Below, in pieces: positions 1 to 9,842 of a stretch of DNA of 42,264 bases. The translations under genes were made by a program, and so were the position numbers. The notes under the pieces were generated by a model, which saw only the letters and a program-made list of their open reading frames with translations, was not told the origin of the DNA and made no database searches. Where the stretch lies: contig SHXX01000010.1 in NCBI GenBank assembly GCA_009693165.1, forward strand, positions 1 through 42,264, written 5' to 3'. The number at the start of each line of letters is the position of its first letter. Positions within the stretch are counted from its first letter, which is position 1. Source of the DNA: Chloroflexota bacterium. Its GTDB lineage: Bacteria; Chloroflexota; UBA11872; UBA12225.

Positions 1-1544
1 AGACGACACTCGGCCCAAAAGGCCGCAATGTCGCCATTGACAAGAAGTACGGCGCACCGACGGTGAGTCATGACGGTGTGACCGTCGCCAAGGAAATCGA
101 ACTTCCTGATCCGTTCGAAAACATGGGCGCGCAGCTCCTAAAGGAAGCGGCGACAAAGACCAATGACGTGGCCGGTGACGGCACCACGACGGCAACGGTC
201 CTCGCCCAGGCAATCGTCCACGAGGGCCTCAAGAACGTCGCGGCCGGCGCCAATCCCATGATCATCAAGCGAGGCCTCGACAAGGGCTCCGCTGCGGTTG
301 TCCAGGCAATTCGCAATGCTGCTACCGCCGTCTCCGGACGTGACGAAATTGCGAACGTCGCAACCATCTCAGCCGCCGACTCCGAAATTGGCAATCTCAT
401 TGCCGATGTCATGGACAAGGTCGGCAAGGACGGCGTAATCACCGTCGAGGAAAGCAAGGGCCTCCAGTACGAGACTTCGTACGTCGAGGGCATGCAGTTC
501 GACCGCGGGTACATCTCCCCGTACTTCGTTTCGAACCCCGACCGCATGACTGCGGAGATCGAGGATCCCTTCATCCTCATCACCGAGAAGAAGCTCTCAG
601 CCATCGGCGACATCGTCCCAATGCTCGAAGCAATGATGCAGCAGGGTCGCAAGAACATCGTGATCATCGCCGAGGAGGTTGAGGGGGAGGCTCTCGCGAC
701 CCTCGTCGTGAACAAGATGCGAGGCGTCCTGAACGTCCTCGCGGTCAAGGCACCGGGCTACGGTGACCGCCGCAAGGAAATGCTCAAGGACATCGCCATC
801 CTCACCGGCGGTACCGTCATCTCCGACGAACTCGGCCGGAAGCTCGACAGCATCACCGTTCGCGACCTTGGCCAGGCGCGCCGCGTGACGTCCGACAAGG
901 ACAACACGACGGTTATCGAGGGCCGCGGGTCGTCGGACGAGATCCAGGCACGCATGAAGCAGATCAAGGCGCAGATCGAAGACACCACCTCGGACTACGA
1001 CCGCGAGAAGCTTCAGGAGCGTCTTGGGAAGTTGTCTGGTGGGGTTGCGCTCATCAAGGTCGGTGCCGCAACAGAGACCGAACTCAAGGAGCGCAAGCAT
1101 CGCGTCGAGGACGCCCTGTCTGCGACCCGGGCGGCCATCGAGGAGGGAATTGTCCCGGGCGGTGGTGTCGCTCTCCTGAACGCCGCGGCCGCGCTTGATC
1201 ATCTCCATCTTGTTGGTGACGAGGCCACCGGCATCGCCATCCTCCGCCGCGCGCTTGAGGAGCCGATGCGCACGATCGCGTTCAACGCCGGATACGAGGG
1301 TTCGGTCGTCGTTGAAGAAGTCCGTCGGCGCAATTCAGACGCGGGTTCCTACACGATTGGGTTCGATGTTGTTGCCGAGGAATACATCAACCTCGTCGAG
1401 AAGGGCATCATCGATCCGGCCAAGGTCACCCGTTCCGCCGTCGAGAATGCTGTCTCTATCGCCGGGATGATCCTGACGACCGAGGCACTTGTGACCGACA
1501 TCCCGGAAGACAAGCCAGCCCCGCCAGCCGCGCCCCAGTACTAG
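1..1544 (+). CDS. groEL: Chaperonin GroEL, 5' end outside window
   Basis: This is the 60-kDa chaperonin subunit that forms the ATP-driven double-ring folding chamber in the cytoplasm. The reading frame is already open at base 3, where it reads TLGPKGRN, the ATP-site loop near residue 30 of GroEL. About 27 N-terminal codons therefore lie upstream of the window. Further hallmarks are [24 protein letters not shown] (ATPase aspartate), the apical-domain segments and VPGGGVALL near the C-terminus. The GTG at 63 is internal, not the start. The protein ends in PAPPAAPQY and lacks the Gly-Gly-Met tail common in GroEL, which may mark a secondary copy. No groES is visible because the upstream side is cut. 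It ends in TAG, showing that UAG works as a stop here. Identification is certain; copy status is unknown. Confidence 0.97.
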   Translation, partial: TTLGPKGRNVAIDKKYGAPTVSHDGVTVAKEIELPDPFENMGAQLLKEAATKTNDVAGDGTTTATVLAQAIVHEGLKNVAAGANPMIIKRGLDKGSAAVVQAIRNAATAVSGRDEIANVATISAADSEIGNLIADVMDKVGKDGVITVEESKGLQYETSYVEGMQFDRGYISPYFVSNPDRMTAEIEDPFILITEKKLSAIGDIVPMLEAMMQQGRKNIVIIAEEVEGEALATLVVNKMRGVLNVLAVKAPGYGDRRKEMLKDIAILTGGTVISDELGRKLDSITVRDLGQARRVTSDKDNTTVIEGRGSSDEIQARMKQIKAQIEDTTSDYDREKLQERLGKLSGGVALIKVGAATETELKERKHRVEDALSATRAAIEEGIVPGGGVALLNAAAALDHLHLVGDEATGIAILRRALEEPMRTIAFNAGYEGSVVVEEVRRRNSDAGSYTIGFDVVAEEYINLVEKGIIDPAKVTRSAVENAVSIAGMILTTEALVTDIPEDKPAPPAAPQY

Positions 1545-1585
1545 CATCAACGTTGTCCGCACCGCGGACGGCAGGAACACAGAAG

Positions 1586-1614
1586 AAGGGGGAGATCCGT
1601 TGGACCTCCCCCTT
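1586..1614 (+). terminator. Hairpin terminator after groEL
   Basis: A perfect 9-bp stem (AAGGGGGAG at 1586-1594 pairing with CTCCCCCTT at 1606-1614) lies 42 bases after the groEL stop, with an 11-base loop that can add three more pairs. The following bases are only weakly T-rich (CCGTTTG). The neighbouring gene converges on this site, so the hairpin may end transcription from both sides. Confidence 0.75.
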
Positions 1615-1644
1615 CCGTTTGCCCCTCAAGATTTCACGGACACA

Positions 1645-3234
1645 TCAGGTCGTCGGGGTTGAAATGGACTTGCCCTGAAGGAACAGCAGCAGGTAATCGT
1701 GTCCACCCGCCTTGCTGTCGGTCCCGGAAAGGTTGAAGCCTCCAAACGGTTCGACTCCAACGAATGCTCCAGTGCACTTTCGGTTGAGGTAGAGGTTCCC
1801 GCACTGGTACTCCTCGACTGCGCGCGCGAGCCTGGCTTCGTCGCGTGAGAACACAGCTCCCGTCAACCCGAAGTCGGTGTCGTTTGCGATGCGGATCGCG
1901 TCATCAAAATCGGTCGCGCGAATGACCGACAAGATTGGTCCGAAGATCTCCTCCTGGCCCAACCTGCTTCGCGATGCAACCTCGGTGACAATGTGCGGGG
2001 CAACATAGTGGCCGGTCGCCGGAACCGGCACGCCCGGCCCGTACACGACTTTCCCCTCCTCATGCGCGATCGCGATGTACCGTTCCGCAGTCCGCTTCTG
2101 GTCGGCACTTGCCAGCGCTCCAAGGTCGTTGTTGAAGTCCCTCGGGTCACCAATCCGGATTTGTTTCGTCCGCTCGATCACGAGTTCGACCAATCGGTCG
2201 TGCACGGAGTCAACGACGATCAGGCGTGAACACGCGGAACACTTCTGTCCGCCGAACCCGAAGGCACTGGCTGCCACTGCTGTCGCAGCCGCGTCAAGAT
2301 CGGCCGTTTCGTCAAGCACGATGGCATTCTTGCCCCCCATCTCTGCCACCACGCGCTTCAGCCACTTCTGCCCCGGTGCAACCACTGAAGCCGTGCGGTA
2401 GATCAATTCCCCGACTTCCCGGGAACCGGTGAAACTGATGAAGCGCACTCGCGGATGCGCCACCAGTCCCATCCCGACCTCTTCACCCGGACCGCCCAGG
2501 AAGTTCACCACTCCGGCAGGCAAACCCGCTTCGGCGCACAAGTCAACAAACCGCGCCGCGATTGCCGGGGTCAGGCTTGAAGGCTTCAGGATTGCCGTGT
2601 TCCCCGTCACCACCGCGGCCATCGTCATCCCCACGGCGATTGCCAATGGGAAATTCCACGGGGGAATGATGACCCCTACCCCGAGCGGAACATAGACGAA
2701 CCGGTTAGAGGTCCCAGCACGGTGGGCAACCGGTTGTGGCCCGCCCAGTCGCAACGCATCACGCAGATAGAACTCGCAGAAGTCGATGGCCTCAGCGACG
2801 TCGGCGTCAGCCTCCCCCCATGTCTTCCCTGCCTCGATGACCATTGCTGCCGCGAACTGGTCTCGGCGGTCACGGACCAAACTGCTTACCCGGTGCACCG
2901 CGGCTACCCGGTCCGCCACAGGCACTCGTGACCAACTTGCAAAAGCCGTCTCAGCCGCCACAACCGCACGTTCGACGTCCTCGCCGGACCCGGATGCAAC
3001 CCGACCGACAACACGCGACGGGTGGTTCGGATCGGTCGACACGACCCATCGTCCCGTGAAAATCGACTCTCCGGCAATGGTGATCGGACGTTCCCACTGC
3101 GCGCCAACCTCGGCATCGACCGAAGCTACCGCCTCTGCAAAAGAACGGTGCCGTGCGGGGTCATGGAAATCCCCGAGAGGTTCGTTCACAAATGGCGGGT
3201 ATTCGCCCATCCCGTGCAATCCGTCAGTGTTCAT
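1645..3234 (-). CDS. L-glutamate gamma-semialdehyde (P5C) dehydrogenase
   Basis: An NAD-dependent aldehyde dehydrogenase of the 1-pyrroline-5-carboxylate type, which oxidises glutamate semialdehyde to glutamate at the end of proline and arginine/ornithine breakdown. Counting from the chosen ATG, it shows the PWNF substrate-site Asn near residue 194, the general base in EMGGKN near 298 and the nucleophile in GQKCSACSR near 332. The N-terminal FVNEPLGDFHDPARH and the GFGGQKCSACSR block are typical of the RocA/PruA-like branch rather than generic aldehyde dehydrogenases. The frame extends to a GTG at 3261, but the ATG at 3234 is preferred because an AGGGA lies about 9 bases upstream and the family usually begins there. 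It is 529 residues, a normal full length. No proline dehydrogenase gene is adjacent. Confidence 0.9.
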   Translation of the reverse strand: MNTDGLHGMGEYPPFVNEPLGDFHDPARHRSFAEAVASVDAEVGAQWERPITIAGESIFTGRWVVSTDPNHPSRVVGRVASGSGEDVERAVVAAETAFASWSRVPVADRVAAVHRVSSLVRDRRDQFAAAMVIEAGKTWGEADADVAEAIDFCEFYLRDALRLGGPQPVAHRAGTSNRFVYVPLGVGVIIPPWNFPLAIAVGMTMAAVVTGNTAILKPSSLTPAIAARFVDLCAEAGLPAGVVNFLGGPGEEVGMGLVAHPRVRFISFTGSREVGELIYRTASVVAPGQKWLKRVVAEMGGKNAIVLDETADLDAAATAVAASAFGFGGQKCSACSRLIVVDSVHDRLVELVIERTKQIRIGDPRDFNNDLGALASADQKRTAERYIAIAHEEGKVVYGPGVPVPATGHYVAPHIVTEVASRSRLGQEEIFGPILSVIRATDFDDAIRIANDTDFGLTGAVFSRDEARLARAVEEYQCGNLYLNRKCTGAFVGVEPFGGFNLSGTDSKAGGHDYLLLFLQGKSISTPTT

Positions 3235-3393
3235 CAAGCCAATCCCTTCGCGACAACCCACCTAATCATGGCGCCGCCAATGCCGAATGTCACGCGCCTC
3301 ACACTCCATCGATGTGCCCTCAGTCAAAGCGACATCCTCGCAAGACATGAGATTTGGGGAGCGGGTCGGTCGGAGACAACTCTCACGGTGATT

Positions 3394-3397
3394 CTAA
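3394..3397. repeat. 4-bp target duplication CTAA flanking IS copy 1
   Basis: CTAA occurs immediately before the left IS end (3394-3397) and again immediately after the right end (4570-4573). This matches the YTAR target preference and 4-bp duplication known for the IS5 subgroup. The intact duplication shows that copy 1 arrived by simple transposition and has not recombined since. Confidence 0.85.
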
Positions 3398-3637
3398 GGA
3401 AGGGCTGCACAAGGCACGTTTCGCGTCCAGTGCGAGGCAAGTGACCGGGAATCGTGGCCCGTGCGGCTTCCTCAAGCGCCGTTTTCGCCCCGGAACCGGC
3501 CTACCGAAGGCGTCCCTGGCCCGCGGGCGTGCCGTCCGGTGCGCACGTGGGCATGCGGCGGCCTACCCCGCCATCAGCGTGCGCCGTGCCATCCAGAGGT
3601 TGGAGAGGGCGAACAGGGTCACCAGGTGCGCCCCGTT

Positions 3638-4516
3638 CTACGCCAGGCCCCGGTACCGCGCCTTCACGTGGCCGAACTGCCGCTTGATGACCCGGAACGG
3701 GTGCTCGACCTTCGTGCGGACCGAGGCCTTGGCCCGCTCCACCACCGCCTCGGCCGACCTTGGCGCCAGCAACCGTCGCCGGCCCGGTGGCATGGCCACC
3801 ATCCACGCCACGCCGGGGGTGTCCCACCAGCGTGCCACGCCCCGGTATCCCGAGTCCCCGTGGACGATCACCTCGTCACCGTGCAGCAGGGAACCTGCCG
3901 CCGCCAGGTCGTGCACGTTGGCCGGCGTCGCCACCACCGTGTGGACGAGGCCGGAGTCCGCATCGACACCGCTGTGCGCCTTCATGCCGGAGAACCACTG
4001 GTTCCCCTTCCGGGTCTGGTGCATCTCGGGTTCCCCGTGCCCGTCCGGTTCTTCGTCGAGCCCGGGGCCGCGACGATCGTCGCATCGACCAGCGTGCCTC
4101 GGCGGACCATCTGGCCTCGCGCCTCGCGCCTCGCGCACGTCGTTCACCGTCCGGAGGAGTGCGGTGGCCAGGTCGTGGCGCCCTAGGAGGTGGCGGAAGC
4201 GCAGGATGGTGGTGGCGTCCGGGATGCCGGTGGTGCCGGGGTCGATGCCCGCGAAGGCGCGGTACACCGGGATGTCGTGCAAGGCTTCCTCGACGGCCTC
4301 ATCCGCAAGCGAGAACCACTGCTGCAGGAAGTGGACCCGCAGCAGCAGCAGGACCGGGTACGGCGGGCGTCCCGTGGCCCCCGCCGGGGCGAAAGGGGCA
4401 ATCCGGGCGACGAGGCCGTCCCACGGGACGACGGCGAGCATCTCCTCGAGGAAGGCCGGCCGGCGCGTGCGCTTGGTGGATCGTTCGAAACCGTTCCCGA
4501 GTCGCAACTGGTTCAT
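3638..4516 (-). pseudogene. IS5-family DDE transposase, copy 1, multiply damaged
   Basis: The start MNQLRLGNGF and the blocks PVYRAFAGIDPGTTGIPDATT and MHQTRKGNQW are classic for IS5 transposases. Three lesions are visible against copy 2. A 7-bp unit (CCTCGCG) is present three times at 4115-4135, shifting the frame. A single-base loss near 4035 restores it, so about 30 residues are scrambled and the first catalytic Asp (TLVDATIV in copy 2) is lost. Near the end an AAG-to-TAG change (GLA stop, versus GLAKNG in copy 2) removes about 24 C-terminal residues. The second Asp (VHGDSGY) and the Glu (KVEHPFRVIKRQFG) remain. The ORF stays open across the damage and could be mistaken for an intact gene. 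Intact family members would be roughly 315 residues. Confidence 0.88.
4115..4135. repeat. 7-bp tandem repeat (CCTCGCG x3) in IS copy 1
   Basis: Three exact CCTCGCG units stand where copy 2 has one unit fewer. The extra unit is the direct cause of the frameshift in the copy-1 transposase and looks like replication slippage. Confidence 0.85.
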
Positions 4517-4753
4517 GCCACCATGATTCCCGGTCAGGCCCCGACGCCGCTACCTTTTGCAGTCAATCCCTAACTGCGACACTCTGGAATCCTTCGCCAA
4601 CCGCGTGCACGAGGCCGAGCGGTTACTTCTGGTATCGGTCATCACAAACCTGATTGATCGCAGGGGGGTTAGCGACGAACGCGCTCATTGGCCAACGTCC
4701 CGGAGAGACCGGTCAAACTGCCAGCGTGACCGAGTGATGCACCCGATCTTTCA

Positions 4754-5652
4754 TCATGACGCTGGAAAAGTGAGTAGGGCTGCGTCCGCTTCAACCAGGT
4801 CGACCTGGACAGTTACGATCATTTCTTCGTTCACCGGACCGGCGCGACGGACCCCTCGGACGGGGGAGGCATCGATCTAATCAAGTCCCACCGAGACGCG
4901 TATGTACGCTTCGGTGGGATATACGTCATTCGCGGGATCAAAGCCCACCCAACCCAAGCCGGTGACCCACGCCTCGGCCCATGCGAGGCTTGCAGTCGCG
5001 ACATCATGATGGCCCGGCCAGAGGTATCCGCTGACGTACCGTGCAGGAACCCCGAGAGATCGAGCGGCGGCGAGAAAGACGTGCGTGTGATCCTGACATA
5101 CGCCCGCACCCCGGATAACTGCCTCATCAGCGGTTGTCGTGACCGAAGTCGCGCCGATCACATAGCCAACCCGGCGACGCACTTCATTCATGAACCGGTG
5201 GACCGCGCCTAGATCAGCGCTTCCGTCCGATTGTCTGTCCAAACCTGTCCGGTGGTTTTCCCATGCTGACGCAGTCAATTCGCAGACAGGTGGTCCCGCT
5301 TCAGTCTGCGGGGTCTGCTTGAGCCAGAATGCAATTGGAAGATCGTTGTCATCAAGTCCAACGATGCCATCTGATGGAGTGGTTTGGACAACTCCGGTGG
5401 CCAGGATCGAAGACCTGGTGTGCCTCCGGGCGATGCTCAGCAGGTGTGTCCCGATTTGGTACCCGTCGGTGCCTTGAAGGAGCCGGACCGCGACCGGCGG
5501 TGATGTCGGATCAACCGTCGCAAAGGCTTCGACAGACCACTTCTCGACGGACTGCCCACCGTCAATCCGGGGTGAAAGCCGGATTATCTGGGAGGAAGAA
5601 AGGACCGGCGTATCTAGGGGTACGAAGTCAGGTGACGGATCGCCAAGCGCAT
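4754..5652 (-). pseudogene. Transglutaminase-like protein, frameshift plus nonsense
   Basis: Reassembling frames gives a COG1305-type transglutaminase-like (papain-fold) protein. The start at 5652 reads MRLAIRHLTSY, followed after a one-base shift near 5613-5622 (a TACCCCTAG context) by DTPVLSSSQIIRLSPR, which matches the usual N-terminal strand domain. From there one frame stays open through GAGVCQDHTHVFLAAARSLG (catalytic Cys), WAEAWV (catalytic His normally here appears within HDVATASLAWAEAW) and VGFDPANDVYP. It stops at a TAG (4877-4879) exactly where the family has Tyr in the pattern D-Y-x-D. Beyond the stop the frame continues IDASPVRGVRRAG to a natural TGA at 4754. It is downstream of the alpha-E gene in the usual triad order. 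Frameshift and nonsense are direct observations; the family assignment is strong. Confidence 0.82.
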
Positions 5653-5769
5653 CGGAATGGTCAGTCGCTTTCCGTGTGTGAACAAGCCTCTTGGGGCTGG
5701 TGGATTTGCAGTGTGTACGCCATGCTCAGGCTTCGCAGGCATCGGATACTTCGGGCGTGGTGCGGATGC

Positions 5770-6798
5770 CTACAAGTACTCCCGTCGGATCTCAATGCCA
5801 ATCGGGTTCGTGGCGGTGATGAATTCGGTGAGGTACTCGTGAAGGCCTGCAGCAAAGATTTCCTCCACCGTTGTGCGCTGAAGCGATTCGTCGAGCGCGG
5901 GTGCCATTGCCACCGATGTGTGCTGAAGGGCTCCGGAACCTGCCAACGGGGTGACTGATATGTCATCGGCCGCCATGTCGGCGGTGTCAGTCATGAACGC
6001 GGTTGATGCGGTCCCTGGAGACCCGTCGCGGATGCGTTCGAGGTAATAGCGGGCCTGAGACGTGCAACTCAGGAGTGACCGGGGCATCCCGGACCGAAGG
6101 ATGAGCCGTTCAGCTACTCGTCGGGCATCCAGACGGTCGCGATATCCCCAGTGGTAGGCGCGCAATGCCGAGACGGCGCGCAAGACAGCTGCGCACTGGT
6201 AGTAGTCATGGAGGCGTCCGACACCCTCGGCACGAGGCAGCAGCACGTGACACTTGACGTCGACGAGGCGGACAGTGTTCTTGGCGCGCTCCAGAAAGGT
6301 TCCCAATCGAACCCACCAGTAGGCGTCACGGCCCAGCATCGTGTTGGCTACCGCACCCCCAAATCGTTGTGACCGCTCCTTCACCCAGTCAAGGAGGCGG
6401 GGCAGTCCTTCCATCGTGAAGTCCTCGTCGCGAAGAGCCTGGGTCTCGATCCAAATGCTGTTCACGGCATCCCAGACATCCGCTGAGAGGGCGGTTCGAA
6501 CAGCGCGGGCCTTTGAACGCACGGTCCCGAGCGATGCGACGATGGACGAAGGATTGTCGGCGTCGCGCACGAGGTGCCTGATCACGCTTGCGGCGTCGGC
6601 CACCCGGTACCGCGCCTGGAGTGAGGCTTCGCACCCGGCAGCTTCGATCGTTGAAGCCCACTCGGACGCTGCCCCGTCAGGGTCAGGAAGAAGGCTTGCC
6701 ATCCGACGCCCGACGTCGAGAAGACGCTCGATTCGCTCGGCCCGTTCGATATACCGTGCCATCCAGAACAGGTTGTCGGCAGTGCGGCTCAGAAGCAT
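5770..6798 (-). CDS. Alpha-E domain protein (COG2307)
   Basis: A helical protein of the alpha-E family, 342 residues. It begins with the near-invariant MLLSRTADNLFWMARYIERAE and keeps NTMLGRDAYWWVRLGTFLERA in the middle and FAAGLHEYLTEFI near the C-terminus. The biochemical role is not established. The family almost always sits beside a circularly permuted ATP-grasp (here the damaged 6922-8367) and a transglutaminase-like protein (here the damaged 4754-5652), and the three are thought to make and modify or cleave peptide bonds together. A stretch rich in Asp/Ala/Thr before the C-terminal block looks longer than usual. This member appears intact although both partners are broken, so it may be on its way to decay. 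Confidence 0.9.
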   Translation of the reverse strand: MLLSRTADNLFWMARYIERAERIERLLDVGRRMASLLPDPDGAASEWASTIEAAGCEASLQARYRVADAASVIRHLVRDADNPSSIVASLGTVRSKARAVRTALSADVWDAVNSIWIETQALRDEDFTMEGLPRLLDWVKERSQRFGGAVANTMLGRDAYWWVRLGTFLERAKNTVRLVDVKCHVLLPRAEGVGRLHDYYQCAAVLRAVSALRAYHWGYRDRLDARRVAERLILRSGMPRSLLSCTSQARYYLERIRDGSPGTASTAFMTDTADMAADDISVTPLAGSGALQHTSVAMAPALDESLQRTTVEEIFAAGLHEYLTEFITATNPIGIEIRREYL

Positions 6799-6921
6799 CG
6801 CAAGTCATCTCCTGATGACCCATTGTCTGGACGGGCCTGATGAAACCTGTCCAAGGAACCTCACGCACCGGAGGAGAGGTATGGAAGTGGCACGTCTGGA
6901 GGAGATGCAGACCGACGGTGT

Positions 6922-8367
6922 TCACTGATCCACCACCCATGTGTCCTTGATTCCCCCGCCTTGACTGGAGTTGACCTCCAACGATCCATCGGGAAGGGCA
7001 ACACGCGTAAGTGCACCCGGAACCAGGCGGACGTCAATGTTTCCGTCCGGGCCTGCACCGCAAAGGACGTACGGGCGCAGGTCGATGTGTCGTAGCGCGA
7101 CGCCGGTTTCCACGAACGTCGGGCATGTCGACAGGCTCAGGGTGGTTGTGCACTGTATCGGGCTGGGGATGCGACGATCTTCTGGCGAGGCTCGGCGATT
7201 GTCTCTCGAGACAAGTGTGGTCCGACGAGCATCCCATGACCACCTGACCCATTTACGTCCTTCACCACTAGTTCTGGGAGGTGCTCCAAGACGTAGCCGT
7301 AGTCATCCTGGTTCCCGCATTGCCACGGTGGAAACTTCTCCAACAGTGGTTCCTCACCGAGAACGAAGCGGATCATCTGGGGCACGTAGCAATAGATCGC
7401 TTTGTCGTCGGCGGTGCCGGTGCCGACGGCGTTCGCGATGGTGACGTTGCCGGCGCGGTAGGCCGCCATCAACCCCGGAACCCCCGACATCGAGTCGGCA
7501 CGGAATGCGAGTGGATCCAGGAAGGAATCGTCAACGCGGCGGTAGACGACATCCACGCGCCGGAGACCGCGGGTCGTGCGCATGTGGACGAATCCGTCGT
7601 CAACGATCAGGTCAGGTCCCTCGACAAGTTCGATTCCCATTTCGTCAGCGAGGAAAGAATGTTCGTAGTTGGCGCTATTGAACTGGCCTGGCGTCAAGAG
7701 AACCACAACTGGGTCGTCCTGAGTCTTTCGTGGGGCTGCTGAACGGAGGGTCTGCAGGAGCTCCTCGGGATAGTGCGCTACTGGCCGGACCCGGTGGGTT
7801 GAGAATAGTTCCGGGAACAGGCGCTTCATCACATCGCGGTTCTCAAGCATGTAGGCGACGCCCGAAGGCGTGCGGCAGTTGTCTTCGAGGACCACAAAGT
7901 TGCTCGGCCCGGTGCGGACGATGTCAATCCCGGCAATGTGGGTGTAGGCATTTCCCGGCTCCGCAAGGCGGATCATGTCGGCGACGAACTCTGGGTTCCG
8001 CAGCACCAACTCGGCCGGGATGTGACCGGCGCGTATAAAGTCGCGCGGGCCGTGTGTATCCGCAAGGAACGCATTGAGTGCCCGCACCCGCTGCGCGAGG
8101 CTTCGGTGCAGAAACTCCCATTCCCTTGCGTCGATCAGTCGGGGAATGATGTCGAACGGGATAAGCCGGTCAGGGTCGCCCCCTTCGCAGTAGACGGCAA
8201 ACGTGATCCTGGTCCGCCGGAAGACGAATCCTGCGTCGTGCCTTCGCTGCGAGAGGAACGATCGGGGTGTTCTCTGAAGCCATGCGTCGACATCACGGTA
8301 TAAGGGTCAAGCACTATTGGAATCCGTCAACGGCGCCGGACATTTGGTCGTCGACGGATGAGTTCAC
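6922..8367 (-). pseudogene. Circularly permuted ATP-grasp protein (COG2308), frameshifted
   Basis: The central frame (about 8310 to 7137) reads RLIPFDIIPRLID, RALNAFLADTHGPR, EDNCRTPSGVAYMLENRDVM, VDVVYRRVDDSFLDPL, NAVGTGTADDKA and [18 protein letters not shown], all diagnostic of circularly permuted ATP-grasp enzymes that ligate amino or acid groups. After AQP the frame ends in TGA (7137-7139). Removing a one-base deletion around 7141-7146 restores [26 protein letters not shown] through to [10 protein letters not shown] and the true stop at 6922. The N-terminus is also disturbed. A GTG at 8367 with a strong GGGAGG six bases upstream opens a frame that hits TAG at 8314-8316, before the PLYRDVDAWL frame takes over. 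At least two frameshifts therefore separate the parts. Lowest certainty is the exact start. Confidence 0.83.
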
Positions 8368-8633
8368 CGGCTTCCTCCCGTTGCAAACCCGTCCCGGGTT
8401 CCCCATGTTGTGAACACGATACAACGGGAGATCCAGGGAGAGTATGGGCGGGTCTTCCACTAGACCACCTGCCTGATCTGTTCACCGTGTACGAGAATTC
8501 GTCGCCATGGGTGGGAGCGTCGGTATTGCGCCTTAGGCAGTTTGCAATGGGGTCTCGAACCAACGTGGTGTTTCATGAACCTCGGTGCCCCGATCCGATC
8601 GAATGACGGGGTACCGGCCGTTTTAACGTGTGG

Positions 8634-9674
8634 TTATTCGCTCTCGATGATCCCGATGGCTGCCCGCATCCAACCGAGGGTGTAGGCGATGCCGGCATGC
8701 CATGGTGCGCCGCACGTCATCTCGGGCGCGTGGTCGGGGATAAGGACCCCGTCGAACCCATTCTTGTGGTAGATCCGCAGGGCCTTCACCATGTCGACGT
8801 CACCGGTGTCCACAAACTCCTCGATGTAATTCGGGACCGTACCGCGGACGTTCCGGAAGTGAACGTACGCAATCTTCTTCTGGGCGGTGTACGCATCGAT
8901 GGCCTGGTACACGTCCATCTCGCCGTTCATTTCGGCGATGGTGCCCTGGCAGAACTCGGCGCAGTGATGGTGGCTCGGGTAGAGGTCCAAGAACTTCTGA
9001 TACTGCTCTGGTTTCCACACCAGCCGATGCGTACCCCGAAGGACGCCGAACGGCGGATCGGCGGGATGCATCGCGAGGCGGACGTTTGCCTCCTCAGCGA
9101 CGGGGATCATGTCGTGCAGGAAGCGCGTGTAGCGTTCCCAGAGGACTTCCTCGCTGACGGTCCCGATATCTCCCTCGGGGGCACTCGGGTCATACTGAAC
9201 GCTCCAGACGGTCCCCTTTGGGATGGGTGTCTGTTCGGGTGCCTGGGCCTCGAGATAGGCTGGGGTGCGAGCTCCGCCTCGGGCGTACGGGCCGTGGACA
9301 CGTCCCCAGACATTGGCGTAACTGAAGTTGTAGCCCATGACCTCGATGCCGAGACGTCCCATGGTGCGGAGGAGCTCCTGCAAGTTTGCGATCTGTTCGT
9401 CGCGTTTGGGACCGTCGAGGAGGACGTCGTACCAGTGGTCAACTTCGAAATTCTCAATCGCGTAGAACTCGAGGCCTTCGGCGTTCAGGGCCGCCTTGAG
9501 GCTAGCGAGTTCCTCATAGGTCCACATTGCTTCGGGTGGTAATGCCCGGCCAACACGCTTGGCCCATCCGGGCAGGTGAGCGACCACGTGGGTGGCCCCC
9601 GCCTGGGCCGCGAACTTGAAATTGTCAGTGGTTAGGAGGTGTGGGTACAGACCGATGCCAATGCGCATTGCCAT
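8634..9674 (-). CDS. uxuA: Mannonate dehydratase-like protein (UxuA family)
   Basis: A TIM-barrel enzyme related to UxuA, which dehydrates D-mannonate to 2-keto-3-deoxy-gluconate in glucuronate breakdown. Supporting segments are MGYNFSYANVWGR, LAMHPADPPFGVLRG, AEFCQGTIAEMNG and AYVHFRNVRGTVPNYIEEF, which hold the His/Cys/Asp-type metal ligands of the family, and VLIPDHAPEM near the end. The frame extends to 9800, but the ATG at 9674 has AAGGA eight bases upstream and starts the first family-like segment MAMRIGIGLYPHLL. The length of 346 fits the shorter UxuA branch. It is divergent from the serine hydrolase at 9843 with a 168-base shared upstream region. A GH4 enzyme with an alpha-glucuronidase-type motif lies elsewhere in the window (22003), consistent with a uronate theme. 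Substrate could also be another sugar acid. Confidence 0.82.
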   Translation of the reverse strand: MAMRIGIGLYPHLLTTDNFKFAAQAGATHVVAHLPGWAKRVGRALPPEAMWTYEELASLKAALNAEGLEFYAIENFEVDHWYDVLLDGPKRDEQIANLQELLRTMGRLGIEVMGYNFSYANVWGRVHGPYARGGARTPAYLEAQAPEQTPIPKGTVWSVQYDPSAPEGDIGTVSEEVLWERYTRFLHDMIPVAEEANVRLAMHPADPPFGVLRGTHRLVWKPEQYQKFLDLYPSHHHCAEFCQGTIAEMNGEMDVYQAIDAYTAQKKIAYVHFRNVRGTVPNYIEEFVDTGDVDMVKALRIYHKNGFDGVLIPDHAPEMTCGAPWHAGIAYTLGWMRAAIGIIESE

Positions 9675-9842
9675 GATGCGGTTCCTTCTCCGGACGCCTC
9701 GTGCGTCGCGCTCATCATTGCATGAAGCGGGTGGGGCGAGACGGCTTGGACGCCTCGACCGACGGAATGATTGCGGGTATTGGAGTACAGTGCGCCCCAA
9801 TCGCGTTAGGAACCTGTGGCGATCACTGATGGAGGCGAAACG

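Larger units (their letters stand above)
3398..4569 (-). mobile_element. IS5-family insertion sequence, copy 1 (inactivated)
   Basis: A 1172-bp element with imperfect terminal inverted repeats: the left end begins GGAAGGGCTGCACAAGG and the right end, read inward, begins GGATTGACTGCAAAAGG. It is bounded by CTAA duplications. It carries one transposase gene on the minus strand. Copies 2 (37747-38678) and 3 (42083 onward) share the same ends. Relative to copy 2 it retains two segments (132 and 102 bp) that copy 2 has lost, so copy 1 is closer to the ancestral length. Its transposase is broken (see 3638-4516). It sits between the P5C dehydrogenase promoter region and a decayed transglutaminase gene. 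Confidence 0.92.

Noticed and set aside
68-748. Long minus-strand open frame inside groEL, and similar long frames opposite other genes
   Set aside because: These are shadow frames produced by GC-rich codon bias. They have no ribosome sites and no family-like sequence.
8457-8469. tRNA-like D-arm on the minus strand (GGTGGTCTAGTGG)
   Set aside because: No fitting anticodon stem, T-arm (GGTTCGA-type) or acceptor pairing could be found around it.
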